DNA from: Clostridia bacterium
Lineage (GTDB): Bacteria; Bacillota; Clostridia; Oscillospirales; CAG-272
Reading direction: 5' to 3'
NCBI GenBank assembly: GCA_017623355.1
Contig: JAGAPG010000021.1
Span: forward strand, 1 to 54,372
Length of the DNA: 54,372 bases
The stretch's first letter is position 1; each line of letters opens with the position of its first letter. Shown piece after piece: positions 39,757-47,889 of the stretch. A program made the position numbers and the translations under genes. The notes beneath the pieces are model-generated. The model did not search any database. It saw only the letters and a program-made list of their open reading frames with translations, and was not told where the DNA came from.

Positions 39757-40167
39757 ATGAAAAAAATACTTACAACGATTCTTGCATTATCATTCGTTTT
39801 TATATTCACATCCTGCTCAATGACAACAGACAGCGTTGTAAAAAATCTCAACAAGGCGGGATACGATATGGATGTAATTTCCGATAGCAGCGGCGATTCC
39901 AAGCTTCAGCTAAAGCAAATAAAGATATCTATTGAGGAAACCTATAACAAAACCCTTGAGGGCGATATTTTGACCGTGATCGAGGCAAAAAATCAAGAGG
40001 ATCAACGGGTATTTCTTTACGAATTTGAAAAAGAAAACGATGCAATTACCTTTTATGATATCCTTATAAATACTATAGAATCGGAAAAGCCCGAAAAGGT
40101 CATCTCGATCGACGGTAATGTGGTAGTTTTCGCAAGCGATTCAAAGGCTCTTGCCGATGCGAAATAA
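39757..40167 (+). CDS. Small lipoprotein (family with next two lipoproteins)
   Basis: A 136-residue predicted lipoprotein (lipobox FTSC, Cys20). The mature start DSVVKNLNKAGYDMDVI and the end VVVFASDSKALADAK match the next two lipoprotein genes. A central EDQRVFLYEFEKENDAITFYDIL segment has the pattern 'hydrophobic strand, E-x-E, helix' seen in all three. AAGGAGC precedes the ATG. Function unknown; a compact alpha/beta fold is likely. Confidence 0.85.
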   Translation: MKKILTTILALSFVFIFTSCSMTTDSVVKNLNKAGYDMDVISDSSGDSKLQLKQIKISIEETYNKTLEGDILTVIEAKNQEDQRVFLYEFEKENDAITFYDILINTIESEKPEKVISIDGNVVVFASDSKALADAK

Positions 40168-40176
40168 GGAGCGTTT

Positions 40177-40575
40177 ATGAAAAAGATCATTTCATTTGCT
40201 TTGATAATAGCTTCCTTGCTCGTATTTTCATCTTGCAAAAACGAGCTTTCTCTTGAAAGAACAGAAAAAAATCTTAAGGAAGCCGGATATATCGTCAATG
40301 TCATAAGCTCCGAAAAGGATTGTGACAACGCCAAAACCACAATAGAAATAATGATGAGTATAAAGCTTGACGGAAAAATACTCGGTGTCGTTTCGGCAAC
40401 CACCTCTCAAAAGCAAGTCGAGCTTGTTTCGTTTGAGCTTGAAAGCGATGCAAAAAAATATTACGATATTCTTATAAAAACAGGCTCCGAGGCACAAATA
40501 GCCAATACTGAGCAAATCGGCTCGTTCGTTATTATGGCTAACAATCCCGAATCATTAGAGATAGCAAAAAAATAA
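40177..40575 (+). CDS. Small lipoprotein (second paralogue)
   Basis: A 132-residue predicted lipoprotein (lipobox FSSC, Cys20). Its mature start TEKNLKEAGYIVNVI and end VIMANNPESLEIAKK parallel the preceding gene, from which it is separated by 9 bp. The segment KQVELVSFELESDAKKYYDILI aligns with its neighbour (short form VSFELESDAKKYYDIL). AAGGAGC ribosome site. No assigned function. Confidence 0.85.
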   Translation: MKKIISFALIIASLLVFSSCKNELSLERTEKNLKEAGYIVNVISSEKDCDNAKTTIEIMMSIKLDGKILGVVSATTSQKQVELVSFELESDAKKYYDILIKTGSEAQIANTEQIGSFVIMANNPESLEIAKK

Positions 40576-40582
40576 ATAACAT

Positions 40583-40614
40583 AAAAAAGTGGGATCTGAG
40601 ATCCCACTTTTTCG
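40583..40614. terminator. Bidirectional palindromic terminator
   Basis: AAAAAGTGGGATCT (40584-40597) pairs with AGATCCCACTTTTT (40599-40612), with T/A runs on both sides; it separates convergent lipoprotein paralogues. Confidence 0.88.
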
Positions 40615-40646
40615 TTCAATAATTGTTCTTTACTGTTGTAAATAAA

Positions 40647-40997
40647 TTATTTCGCGTCCTTCATAGCGTCTTTGCTTGAAGCAGTAATAAGTGTTTTACC
40701 CTTACGAACGCAAAGATCCTTAAAGTTATCTGCTTCACCGGCTTCTTCAGCGAGCTTTTCAGCCTCTTCATAAGCTTCCTTAGCATCAGCCTTGTCTTCA
40801 AACTCAACTACTGAAACAACCTTGTCACCGTTTGTTGCAACGAATGAAGCAACTACTCCGTCAAGATTAACGGGAGATTCAACTACTGTGTAATCTGCAT
40901 CCTCAAGATTTTTCTTTACGTCGTCAGCTGACATACCGCAAGAAACGAGCGCAAACATCATAAGTACTGTAAGTGCAAGTGCAATAATTTTTTTCAT
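40647..40997 (-). CDS. Small lipoprotein (third paralogue, convergent)
   Basis: A 116-residue predicted lipoprotein (lipobox LVSC, Cys20). It shares DDVKKNLEDADYTVVES near the start and the ending ITASSKDAMKDAK with the two genes on its right-facing side, so it is a third family member in the opposite orientation. The middle is Ala/Glu-rich helix (EAYEEAEKLAEEAGEA). ATG 40997 follows GAGGGGAC; an ATG at 41012 lies just before that site. It has its own consensus promoter, and its codon choice (GCT, CTT, GTT) suggests higher expression than its relatives. Confidence 0.83.
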   Translation of the reverse strand: MKKIIALALTVLMMFALVSCGMSADDVKKNLEDADYTVVESPVNLDGVVASFVATNGDKVVSVVEFEDKADAKEAYEEAEKLAEEAGEADNFKDLCVRKGKTLITASSKDAMKDAK

Positions 40998-41050
40998 TTT
41001 TGTCCCCTCCATAAAATTTGTCTTGCAAAGCTTTTTTGCTTTACAATTTA

Positions 41051-41079
41051 ATTTTACAACGGCTCAATGAGTTTGTCAA
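41051..41079 (-). promoter_or_regulatory. Consensus promoter of the third lipoprotein gene
   Basis: Minus strand: TTGACA at 41074-41079, 17-bp spacer, TAAAAT at 41051-41056, just after the GH2 stop codon. No terminator is seen between GH2 and this promoter. Confidence 0.8.
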
Positions 41080-41095
41080 CACTTTTTGAACTATT

Positions 41096-42841
41096 TTACA
41101 TTTTATTCACAATTTCGGCTTCCTTGTCTATTTCAAGGTTTATTTTCTTCATAAAATCAATAGGAATCTTTATATACGCGCGATCATATGTTACCAAGCC
41201 GTTAATTTCCTCTTCAACATCGGATAGCTGTGTGTAAACCGAAGCGCAAAGTCCCTTTTTTATAAGTGGTTTTATCTTATTTATGAACAAATTATAGATT
41301 TCATTATGAAACTTTCTTTCATCCTTGAACACCTTATAACCGAATTCCTTTTCCTCGTTGTAAACATGTCCCGCGGTCTTTATGGAATATCCGCCAAATT
41401 CACTCAGAACGACAGGACGTCTATCCTTGGGAACCTTCAATTTTGTATAATAGGTATGCAAGCTTTTAAGAGTTGTTTTATCCTCGCCCTGATCATGCCA
41501 TCCGCTTACCGAATCTATTATTCTCGTATCATCTAATGATCTTAAAAGCTGCGTGATCTTATAAGAATCAAACTGTCCCCAGCCCTCGTTAAACGGAACC
41601 CACGCACCGATTGATACGCAATTATAAAGTGCGCCTACCGTTTCGTGAACGGAATTTATAAATTCATCTCTTCCTTCTTTATTCTCTCTTGAAAAATATT
41701 TATAATCCGAGTCATCGTGCTTAAAGCCCAAAAACGGAAATGCGGCTATATGCGTAAATTTATACACTCCTCCGCCATTTACGAAATCCTGCCAAACGCA
41801 TATTCCCAGCTTATCACAATAATAATACCAACGCATAGGCTCTATTTTAATATGCTTCCTTATCATATTAAAGCCCATATCCTTTATCATTTTTATATCG
41901 TCATACATAGCCTTATCGGAGGAAGGCGTCAAAAGACCGTCGCTATAATATCCTTGATCAAGAACTCCATTATAAAAATAAGGCTTTCCGTTGAGTAAAA
42001 GGCGCGCTTTTCCGTTTTTGTCCTTGCCGATACCAAAGGTGCGTACACCAAAATAAGAATATATCTTATCTCCGCTATCTGCCGTTATCTCAAAATCGTA
42101 GAGCTTGGGACTTTCAGGCGACCACGTGTCGAAATTCCACGACAAAACAATAGAGTTGTTTTCTATTTTTGACGATATTATCTCCTTGTCGCCGTCAAAA
42201 ACCCTTATTTTGTGATTACAGCGACACTCCGTTTCTATTTTCACCTCTTTAAGATTTTCAAGAGGTGTTATTTTTACGCTACCGATATAATCACTCGGCA
42301 TGCTTTCAAGCCACACGCTCTGCCATATTCCGCTTTGGGATGTATACCAAATCTTTCCCGGTTTTGAGCTTTGCTTTCCACGCGCGCCGTGAGAAGCTTC
42401 CGTTTTATCGACACATTCCACACAAAAATCATTATAGCCCTCGCTTATAACCGAGCTTATATCTACAGAAAAGGGCGTATATCCACCTCTGTGATGAGCT
42501 ACCCTTCGAGAGTTTACAATAACGTCACATTCCTGATCCACTGCCCCGAAATGAAGAAGAGTAACTCCCCTTAGCATTTCGTTATCTATAAATACGCTTC
42601 TTTGATACACAAGCTTTTCATCAACATCGAGCTTAAAGCCCTCGCCAATTCCGCTTTTTATGCTTTCGGGAGAAAACGGAACAGTAATATCGCTCTCAAA
42701 AATGCACACATCCCCCGATATTTTCATTTTTTTGAGCTTCCATTTTCCATTCAAGCTAAGATAACTATCCCTTCTTAGCTGAGGTCTTGGGTATTCTATA
42801 TGAGGTATTTCCTCATTTTGATATTTAGTCGCAAGTGTCAT
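41096..42841 (-). CDS. Glycoside hydrolase family 2 protein
   Basis: A 581-residue GH2 enzyme (beta-galactosidase, -glucuronidase or -mannosidase superfamily). Order: sugar-binding jelly roll (about 25-185, with PGKIWYTSQSGIWQSVWLE-type end, IWYTSQSGIWQSVWLE), an Ig-like domain, and a TIM barrel. The acid/base lies in WVPFNEGWGQF (Asn-Glu) and the nucleophile in VVLSEFGGYS. No signal peptide. It is compact, lacking the large C-terminal domains of LacZ. ATG 42841 is chosen from AAGGAG at the right distance. It overlaps the end of the MFS transporter gene by 17 bp, so both are in one operon. Substrate unknown. Confidence 0.9.
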   Translation of the reverse strand: MTLATKYQNEEIPHIEYPRPQLRRDSYLSLNGKWKLKKMKISGDVCIFESDITVPFSPESIKSGIGEGFKLDVDEKLVYQRSVFIDNEMLRGVTLLHFGAVDQECDVIVNSRRVAHHRGGYTPFSVDISSVISEGYNDFCVECVDKTEASHGARGKQSSKPGKIWYTSQSGIWQSVWLESMPSDYIGSVKITPLENLKEVKIETECRCNHKIRVFDGDKEIISSKIENNSIVLSWNFDTWSPESPKLYDFEITADSGDKIYSYFGVRTFGIGKDKNGKARLLLNGKPYFYNGVLDQGYYSDGLLTPSSDKAMYDDIKMIKDMGFNMIRKHIKIEPMRWYYYCDKLGICVWQDFVNGGGVYKFTHIAAFPFLGFKHDDSDYKYFSRENKEGRDEFINSVHETVGALYNCVSIGAWVPFNEGWGQFDSYKITQLLRSLDDTRIIDSVSGWHDQGEDKTTLKSLHTYYTKLKVPKDRRPVVLSEFGGYSIKTAGHVYNEEKEFGYKVFKDERKFHNEIYNLFINKIKPLIKKGLCASVYTQLSDVEEEINGLVTYDRAYIKIPIDFMKKINLEIDKEAEIVNKM

Positions 42842-44165
42842 CTTTTTTCTCCTTAACAAGTCTTTTCAAGATCGGAATTAAAGCCACCATAATTAGTGTA
42901 ACAATTGCTCCTGCTAAAAATATCTCAGGCGCAGGAATATACTGTGTAGTCATACTGTCCGCCGAGCTGAGATCAGGAAGCGGAATATTTCTTGTTTTGT
43001 TTATCGCATTTCCTATCATAGGTCCTACGAGCATTGGAATAAGAACCGCAAACACCATTCTGACTCCCTGAAGCTTTCCAACATCGTCCTTAGGAGTATG
43101 ATCTCTCATAACAGAGCCGCAAAGCGCGGAAACAAGAATATATCCCGTGATCATAACGAATCCAAACACTCCAAAGAGGATAAGCAAGCCGACCTTGCCG
43201 ATTCCTCTTGTAAAATACATACCGAAAAGTCCTGCTGACATTATAGCTGAAGCAAAATAAAGCATACTTACCTTGTCTTTTTTGTCTGAAAGACGGGTTA
43301 AGAAAAGATTCACTATCGCACCCAAAACGATCGCTGCGCCGAATATAATACTATACTCCAAAACACTGAAGCTCAGATACTGCTGCATATAAATTATAAG
43401 ATACGGCATAAATATTTGACACGCAACGCCGTATATCAGTATAAGGATCAAGGAAACGTAGAAGGTCGGATGATTTTTTATGACACTCGGCTTAAAGCCG
43501 TAAAAAATATCCTTTACGGAGCCGTTTTTCTCAAGACCTTCCTTGTCCTTAATATAGAAAACTCCGAACACTCCACACGCCGAAATTAAAATTCCAAGCG
43601 TTAAAAACAGCATTTTATATCCGATAGCCTCTACCAAGATTCCAAAACCGCCGGCAACTATAAGCATAGCAAGAAGCGGAAGAATCGCGATAACGCCCTC
43701 TATTCTGCCTCTGTTTTCCTTTTGGGTGTTGTCCGTTACCCAAGCATTAAACGCCGCATCGTTTGCGCTTGAGCCAAAAAGAGTCATAATGCAGTCGCCG
43801 ATTATTACAACTGCGAGGGTTACTGTTATCGCCCTTGATTCTGTTGTGGAGAGGATTTTCATAGTATTTTCCACTGAAATAAACCCGAAAAGAGCGACAC
43901 TCAATCCCCAAATTACATATCCCCACGACATAAACGAGCGTCTGTTTGCAAGCTTATCGGAGATCGTTCCCGCAAAAAGCGTAGCAACCGTTGCCATAAC
44001 ACCGCTAAGCTGTACCATAAGCGTAACAGCCTCGAGATTCGGCGATATAGTATTAAAAACGAAAAGATTAAAATACATATTTTCCACCGACCATGCTATC
44101 TGTCCTATCATTCCAAACAGCAAAAGCACAGTGAATTTTTGTTTTCCAAATTTATTTTCTCTCAT
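42825..44165 (-). CDS. Major facilitator superfamily transporter
   Basis: A 446-residue MFS protein with about 12 membrane helices. The cytoplasmic loop after helix 2 has GTISDKLANRRSFM, the MFS loop 2-3 motif; a matching RLSDKKDKVSML lies in the second half. It probably imports the sugar or glycoside cleaved by the co-transcribed GH2 enzyme. ATG 44165 follows AAAGAGGA; earlier in-frame ATGs (44243) lie in the promoter region. The stop lies inside the GH2 gene start region. Confidence 0.87.
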   Translation of the reverse strand: MRENKFGKQKFTVLLLFGMIGQIAWSVENMYFNLFVFNTISPNLEAVTLMVQLSGVMATVATLFAGTISDKLANRRSFMSWGYVIWGLSVALFGFISVENTMKILSTTESRAITVTLAVVIIGDCIMTLFGSSANDAAFNAWVTDNTQKENRGRIEGVIAILPLLAMLIVAGGFGILVEAIGYKMLFLTLGILISACGVFGVFYIKDKEGLEKNGSVKDIFYGFKPSVIKNHPTFYVSLILILIYGVACQIFMPYLIIYMQQYLSFSVLEYSIIFGAAIVLGAIVNLFLTRLSDKKDKVSMLYFASAIMSAGLFGMYFTRGIGKVGLLILFGVFGFVMITGYILVSALCGSVMRDHTPKDDVGKLQGVRMVFAVLIPMLVGPMIGNAINKTRNIPLPDLSSADSMTTQYIPAPEIFLAGAIVTLIMVALIPILKRLVKEKKDDTCD

Positions 44166-44197
44166 AAAATCCTCTTTAAAATATTTTCTGTAATTAT

Positions 44198-44226
44198 ATT
44201 TTAACATACTATTTATAAAAAGTAAA
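44198..44226 (-). promoter_or_regulatory. Promoter of the MFS-GH2 operon
   Basis: Minus strand: TTTACT at 44221-44226, 17-bp spacer, TAAAAT at 44198-44203, 33 bp before ATG 44165. I see no clear operator palindrome. Confidence 0.65.
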
Positions 44227-44260
44227 TGTAAAAATTTTTTCATTTTTTGCGTTTAAAATA

Positions 44261-44289
44261 TTGAATGTGGGTTTTATGTGTGATAAAAT
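44261..44289 (+). promoter_or_regulatory. Promoter of ddh
   Basis: TTGAAT at 44261-44266, 17-bp spacer, TAAAAT at 44284-44289; divergent from the MFS-GH2 promoter. Confidence 0.72.
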
Positions 44290-44320
44290 TATTTCATAGT
44301 TTTACTCGGAGGTATTTTAT

Positions 44321-45307
44321 ATGAGTATAAGAATTGGTATTTTTGGATACGGAAATCTCGGCAGAGGCGTTGAAAACGCAATAAAGCAAAACGACGATAT
44401 GGAGCTTGTTGCGGTTTTCACAAGACGCGATCCGTCCTCTCTTAAAATAAACACGCCGACAGCCAAGGTATATAACGCCAATATGCTTTCCGAAATGACG
44501 GACAAGATCGATGTTATGATCCTTTGTGGGGGAAGCGCTACCGATCTTCCAAAACAAACCCCGGAGCTTGCAAGGCTTTATAATGTTGTTGATAGCTTTG
44601 ATACTCATGCAAAAATTCCCGAGCATTTTGAAAATGTAGACAAAAGCGCGAAGGAAGGCGCAAAGGTTGCTTTGATATCTGTCGGATGGGACCCCGGTAT
44701 GTTCTCTCTTAACAGAATGTACGCAGGCGCAATCCTGCCAAACGGCAAGGATTATACCTTCTGGGGAAAGGGCGTCAGTCAAGGTCATTCCGATGCTATT
44801 CGACGCATAGACGGAGTTCTTGACGCAAAGCAATATACCATTCCCGTTGATGCCGCACTTGATGCTGTACGATCAGGCTCGAATCCGGAGCTTACCGCAC
44901 GCCAAAAGCACACAAGAGAATGCTTTGTTGTTTTAAAGGACGGCGCGGACAAGGAAAAAATTGAGGCTGAGATCAAAAATATGCCCAACTATTTTGCTGA
45001 TTACGACACGACAGTTCATTTTATCTCCAAGCAAGAGCTTGACAGAGATCACGCAGGCATTCCTCACGGCGGATTTGTTATAAGAAGCGGTGTTACAGGC
45101 GCTAACCTCGAGCACAAGCACATCATAGAATATTCATTAAAATTAGATTCAAACCCCGAATTTACCGCATCCGTTATAGTTGCTTATGCACGCGCTGCCG
45201 CAAGACTTAGCAAGGAAGGCGTATGCGGCTGCAAGACCGTGCTTGATGTTCCGCCGTCATACCTTTCATCAAAGGATGGAGCTACTCTCAGAAAAGAATT
45301 ACTTTAA
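44321..45307 (+). CDS. ddh: meso-Diaminopimelate dehydrogenase
   Basis: A 328-residue NADPH-dependent dehydrogenase that makes meso-diaminopimelate from tetrahydrodipicolinate in one step, for lysine and peptidoglycan. Motifs: GIFGYGNLGRGVE (6-18), the nucleotide domain with VAVFTRRDP, CGGSATDLP, SVGWDPGMFSLNR, GKGVSQGHSDAIRRIDGV, and C-terminal HGGFVIRSGVTG. These are diagnostic of Ddh. CGGAGG ribosome site and own promoter. It complements the ddl/murD genes at the left of the window. Confidence 0.96.
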   Translation: MSIRIGIFGYGNLGRGVENAIKQNDDMELVAVFTRRDPSSLKINTPTAKVYNANMLSEMTDKIDVMILCGGSATDLPKQTPELARLYNVVDSFDTHAKIPEHFENVDKSAKEGAKVALISVGWDPGMFSLNRMYAGAILPNGKDYTFWGKGVSQGHSDAIRRIDGVLDAKQYTIPVDAALDAVRSGSNPELTARQKHTRECFVVLKDGADKEKIEAEIKNMPNYFADYDTTVHFISKQELDRDHAGIPHGGFVIRSGVTGANLEHKHIIEYSLKLDSNPEFTASVIVAYARAAARLSKEGVCGCKTVLDVPPSYLSSKDGATLRKELL

Positions 45308-45310
45308 AAG

Positions 45311-45342
45311 CAAAAAGCCTTCCAAAAAAGGAAGGCTTTTGA
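45311..45342 (+). terminator. Intrinsic terminator of ddh
   Basis: AAAAGCCTTCC (45313-45323) pairs with GGAAGGCTTTT (45330-45340), with an A-rich loop. Confidence 0.87.
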
Positions 45343-45376
45343 ATCACTTTTATATTTCATAATTAAAGAGGTTATT

Positions 45377-46468
45377 ATGTTTAAAAAATACGTTTCTAAC
45401 ACTTCTGCTCCAACAGGTACAAGCTTTTGCGAAAGCAAGGGAGAAAGATATTACAAATTCCGTTCATTTTTAAGACCTCTCGTTTGCGGAAATTTCGCAT
45501 GGAGAGTATATTTTATGAATCAGGTAAACAGCACGTATGCCGACGGCAGCGCCTCCTGGAGAAACAAGCCCGGCGGGAATTTCAAGATAATCAGCGCAAG
45601 AATTTTCGCATCTGATTCCATTGATGCAAATATAGAGCCAAATGAATTTACCAAAATCACCTTTAACGGCGAGGAGTCAAAGATTGTTTACACAAACGAA
45701 CGCTTTTGGAGCGATGAATTCTCCTTTGAAGTAAAGGAAGGACAGTATTTTTGCTGGGAATGGGAGCTTTTTGGTGACGAAATACCCTACAATATAGAGC
45801 CGCTTACCACATCTTTCGTTTTTGAGGACGGAAAATGGATTTCTTCCGCTGCTCCTATGCCTGCTCTTTTCGGAATCGACAGAAAGGTGAAAAAAACCGT
45901 TGTCTTTATGGGCGACTCAATAACTGCCGGCTGCGGCACAGAGCGCGATAAATACGAAATGTGGGCCGCAAGAATAGCCGATATGATAAAGGACGAATAC
46001 GCTACATGGAATCTCGGTCTTGGCTACGGCAGAGGCGACGACTGTGCTACACTCGGCTCTTGGTTTGAAAAGGGCAAGGAGGCTGACGTTATATTCCTCG
46101 CGTACGGAGTAAACGACTTTTTGGCAGGTCCATATCTTTCAAAATGGGCAAGCGGAGGAATGATGATAAAGACTATCGAAACCATCGTTAAAAATTTAAG
46201 GGCTCTTGGCAAGGAGGTTATTATCTCCAGCGTGCCGCCATTCAGATTCCCCGACTGTCAGAGAGATGAATGGAAATGTACAAATCTTGCAATACCGACT
46301 CTTGCGAAAATGTACGGGTGCCGATTCTTTGATATAGAAAGCGTTCTTGATAGCGAGCCGTTCAAATGCGATTATATTTACGGAGATCACCCAAACGGCA
46401 TTGGCGGAAAAATAGTTGCTGAAAAATTTAAAGAGCAGTTCTTTGTAGACGGAGAATGGACTATTTAG
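45377..46468 (+). CDS. SGNH/GDSL-family hydrolase (carbohydrate esterase-like)
   Basis: A 363-residue two-part protein: an N-terminal beta domain (about 1-165) and a GDSL hydrolase domain. Catalytic blocks are visible: block I VVFMGDSITAGCGT with the nucleophile Ser, block III AYGVNDFL with the oxyanion Asn, and block V DHPNGIGG with the Asp-His pair. This layout fits enzymes that remove acetyl groups from polysaccharides (CE2/CE3-like), but the substrate is inferred only. No signal peptide. AAAGAGG precedes the ATG. It follows the ddh terminator and ends before the 46471 repeat. Confidence 0.87.
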   Translation: MFKKYVSNTSAPTGTSFCESKGERYYKFRSFLRPLVCGNFAWRVYFMNQVNSTYADGSASWRNKPGGNFKIISARIFASDSIDANIEPNEFTKITFNGEESKIVYTNERFWSDEFSFEVKEGQYFCWEWELFGDEIPYNIEPLTTSFVFEDGKWISSAAPMPALFGIDRKVKKTVVFMGDSITAGCGTERDKYEMWAARIADMIKDEYATWNLGLGYGRGDDCATLGSWFEKGKEADVIFLAYGVNDFLAGPYLSKWASGGMMIKTIETIVKNLRALGKEVIISSVPPFRFPDCQRDEWKCTNLAIPTLAKMYGCRFFDIESVLDSEPFKCDYIYGDHPNGIGGKIVAEKFKEQFFVDGEWTI

Positions 46469-46470
46469 CA

Positions 46471-46524
46471 TATATGAACATATATTCATATTTTATAAAA
46501 TTCTTTATTTAAAAGGATTTTAAG
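46471..46524 (+). repeat. 54-bp imperfect direct repeat, copy 1
   Basis: Begins TATATGAACATATAT and ends CTTTATTTAAAAGGATTTTAAG. It matches 46607-46660 at 45 of 54 positions by eye. It lies just after the SGNH hydrolase stop codon. Confidence 0.8.
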
Positions 46525-46553
46525 ATTGTTATTCTTCTTAAAATAAAAAAAAT

Positions 46554-46590
46554 TAAGCAGAGCCCTCAAGCTCTGCTTTTTCTTTTTTAC
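46554..46590 (+). terminator. Intrinsic terminator after the SGNH hydrolase gene
   Basis: AAGCAGAG (46555-46562) pairs with CTCTGCTT (46571-46578), followed by TTTTCTTTTTT. It sits between the two 54-bp repeats. Confidence 0.83.
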
Positions 46591-46606
46591 CGCTCACAAA
46601 AAACAA

Positions 46607-46660
46607 TATATGAACATATATGAATGTTTTTATAAACCCTTTATTTAAAAGAATTTTAAG
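46607..46660 (+). repeat. 54-bp imperfect direct repeat, copy 2
   Basis: Second copy of the 46471-46524 element, 136 bp downstream. Its right end contains the stop codon of nth (minus strand). Confidence 0.8.
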
Positions 46661-47321
46661 CTTTTTCATCCGCTTTTTTCAAATTATGCTCGCAAAGCTC
46701 CGAAATCGGACAGTTATGGCATTTAGGGCTCTGTGCAGTACAAAATTCTCTACCGAAATGCACCATTCGATGGCAAAAATCACTTTGCTCCGACGGCTCT
46801 ATTATCTGCGACATTGTCCTTTCGGTGAATAGAGGATCCTTCTTTCCTTCCTTATACATACCAAGGCGCCCGCAAATACGCATACAATGCGTATCGGCAA
46901 CTATTGCCGGAAGATGATAAAGGTCGCCAAGAAGCAAATTAGCTATTTTTCTGCCAACCCCCTCAAATTTAAGCAGCTCATCCATACTGTCAGGAACCTT
47001 AGATCCGTATTCGTAGTATAAGCGGTGGCTTGCATCCTTTATATTTTTCGCCTTCATTCTGAAAAGTCCGCAGGGCTTTATTATTTCTTCTATATCCGAA
47101 TAGCTTGCATCGGCAATACTTTTAAGAGTGGGGAATCTTTTAAAAAGCTCTTTGCAAACTATATTAACTCTTTCATCAGTACACTGCGCGCTCAGTCGTC
47201 CCATTATAAGAAGCTTCCAGCCCTCGCCCTGATATTCGAGTGAGCAGGCAGCCTCGGGATATATTTTCTTTAGAGCCAAAACAATTTTTGATATTCTTTC
47301 TTTTTTCTCTTTTAAATTCAT
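46656..47321 (-). CDS. nth: Endonuclease III-like DNA glycosylase
   Basis: A 221-residue base-excision repair enzyme that removes oxidised pyrimidines. The helix-hairpin-helix FEGVGRKIANLLLG carries the catalytic lysine, and IVADTHCMRI the catalytic aspartate. The C-terminal [4Fe-4S] ligand pattern C-x6-C-x2-C-x5-C is intact (CTAQSPKCHNCPISELC). It starts one base after the maf stop and is last in the zapA-U32-maf-nth operon. Its 3' end overlaps a 54-bp repeat. Confidence 0.94.
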   Translation of the reverse strand: MNLKEKKERISKIVLALKKIYPEAACSLEYQGEGWKLLIMGRLSAQCTDERVNIVCKELFKRFPTLKSIADASYSDIEEIIKPCGLFRMKAKNIKDASHRLYYEYGSKVPDSMDELLKFEGVGRKIANLLLGDLYHLPAIVADTHCMRICGRLGMYKEGKKDPLFTERTMSQIIEPSEQSDFCHRMVHFGREFCTAQSPKCHNCPISELCEHNLKKADEKA

Positions 47322-47322
47322 A

Positions 47323-47889
47323 TCACACCGTTAAAATGGAAAATTCGTCCCTTAATATTTCAACAAGGCGACATATCGGAAGTCCTACTATATTATAAAA
47401 ATCACCGTCGATTCTCGAAACAAACGCTCCCGCGCTCTCCTGTATTCCGTAAGCGCCCGCCTTATCGTAGGGCTGCTCCTTATCTACATATTTTTCTATC
47501 TCCGCGCGTGACATTTCTCTCATATAAACAAAGCTCTCAACAGAATCGCAAAACATCTTATCGCATGATCTTACGCAAATTCCGCTTATAACGGAATGCG
47601 CGTTTTTAGAAAGCTTTTCAAGCATTCTTATGGCATCATCCCGATCCTTCGGCTTGCCCATAAGCTCGCCATCACACAAAACGACGGTATCGCATCCTAT
47701 AATTATCTCTCCGTCGTTCATAGGAACAGAAAGCGCCTTTCGTTCAGCAAGAAGCCTTGCGACATCGTAAAGAGGGATATCTGGCGAATAGTCCTCGTTG
47801 GCGTTTGATATTCTTATTTCAAAATCATCGCACACCATAGAAAGAATTTCCTTCCTGCGTGCGGAAGCGGAAGCAAGTACGATCTTCAT
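47323..47889 (-). CDS. maf: Maf-family nucleoside triphosphate pyrophosphatase
   Basis: A 188-residue Maf protein, which hydrolyses dTTP/UTP or modified nucleotides to monophosphates. It has the N-terminal LASASARRKEIL motif, GCDTVV with the catalytic aspartate, and GAYGIQ. In Bacillus, Maf affects septum formation, which fits its place next to zapA. Start and stop overlaps are one base with the U32 gene and a one-base gap to nth. Confidence 0.93.
   Translation of the reverse strand: MKIVLASASARRKEILSMVCDDFEIRISNANEDYSPDIPLYDVARLLAERKALSVPMNDGEIIIGCDTVVLCDGELMGKPKDRDDAIRMLEKLSKNAHSVISGICVRSCDKMFCDSVESFVYMREMSRAEIEKYVDKEQPYDKAGAYGIQESAGAFVSRIDGDFYNIVGLPICRLVEILRDEFSILTV

Noticed and set aside
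44294-44833. 179-codon frame antisense to ddh
   Set aside because: It overlaps a clear ddh gene and has no family resemblance.
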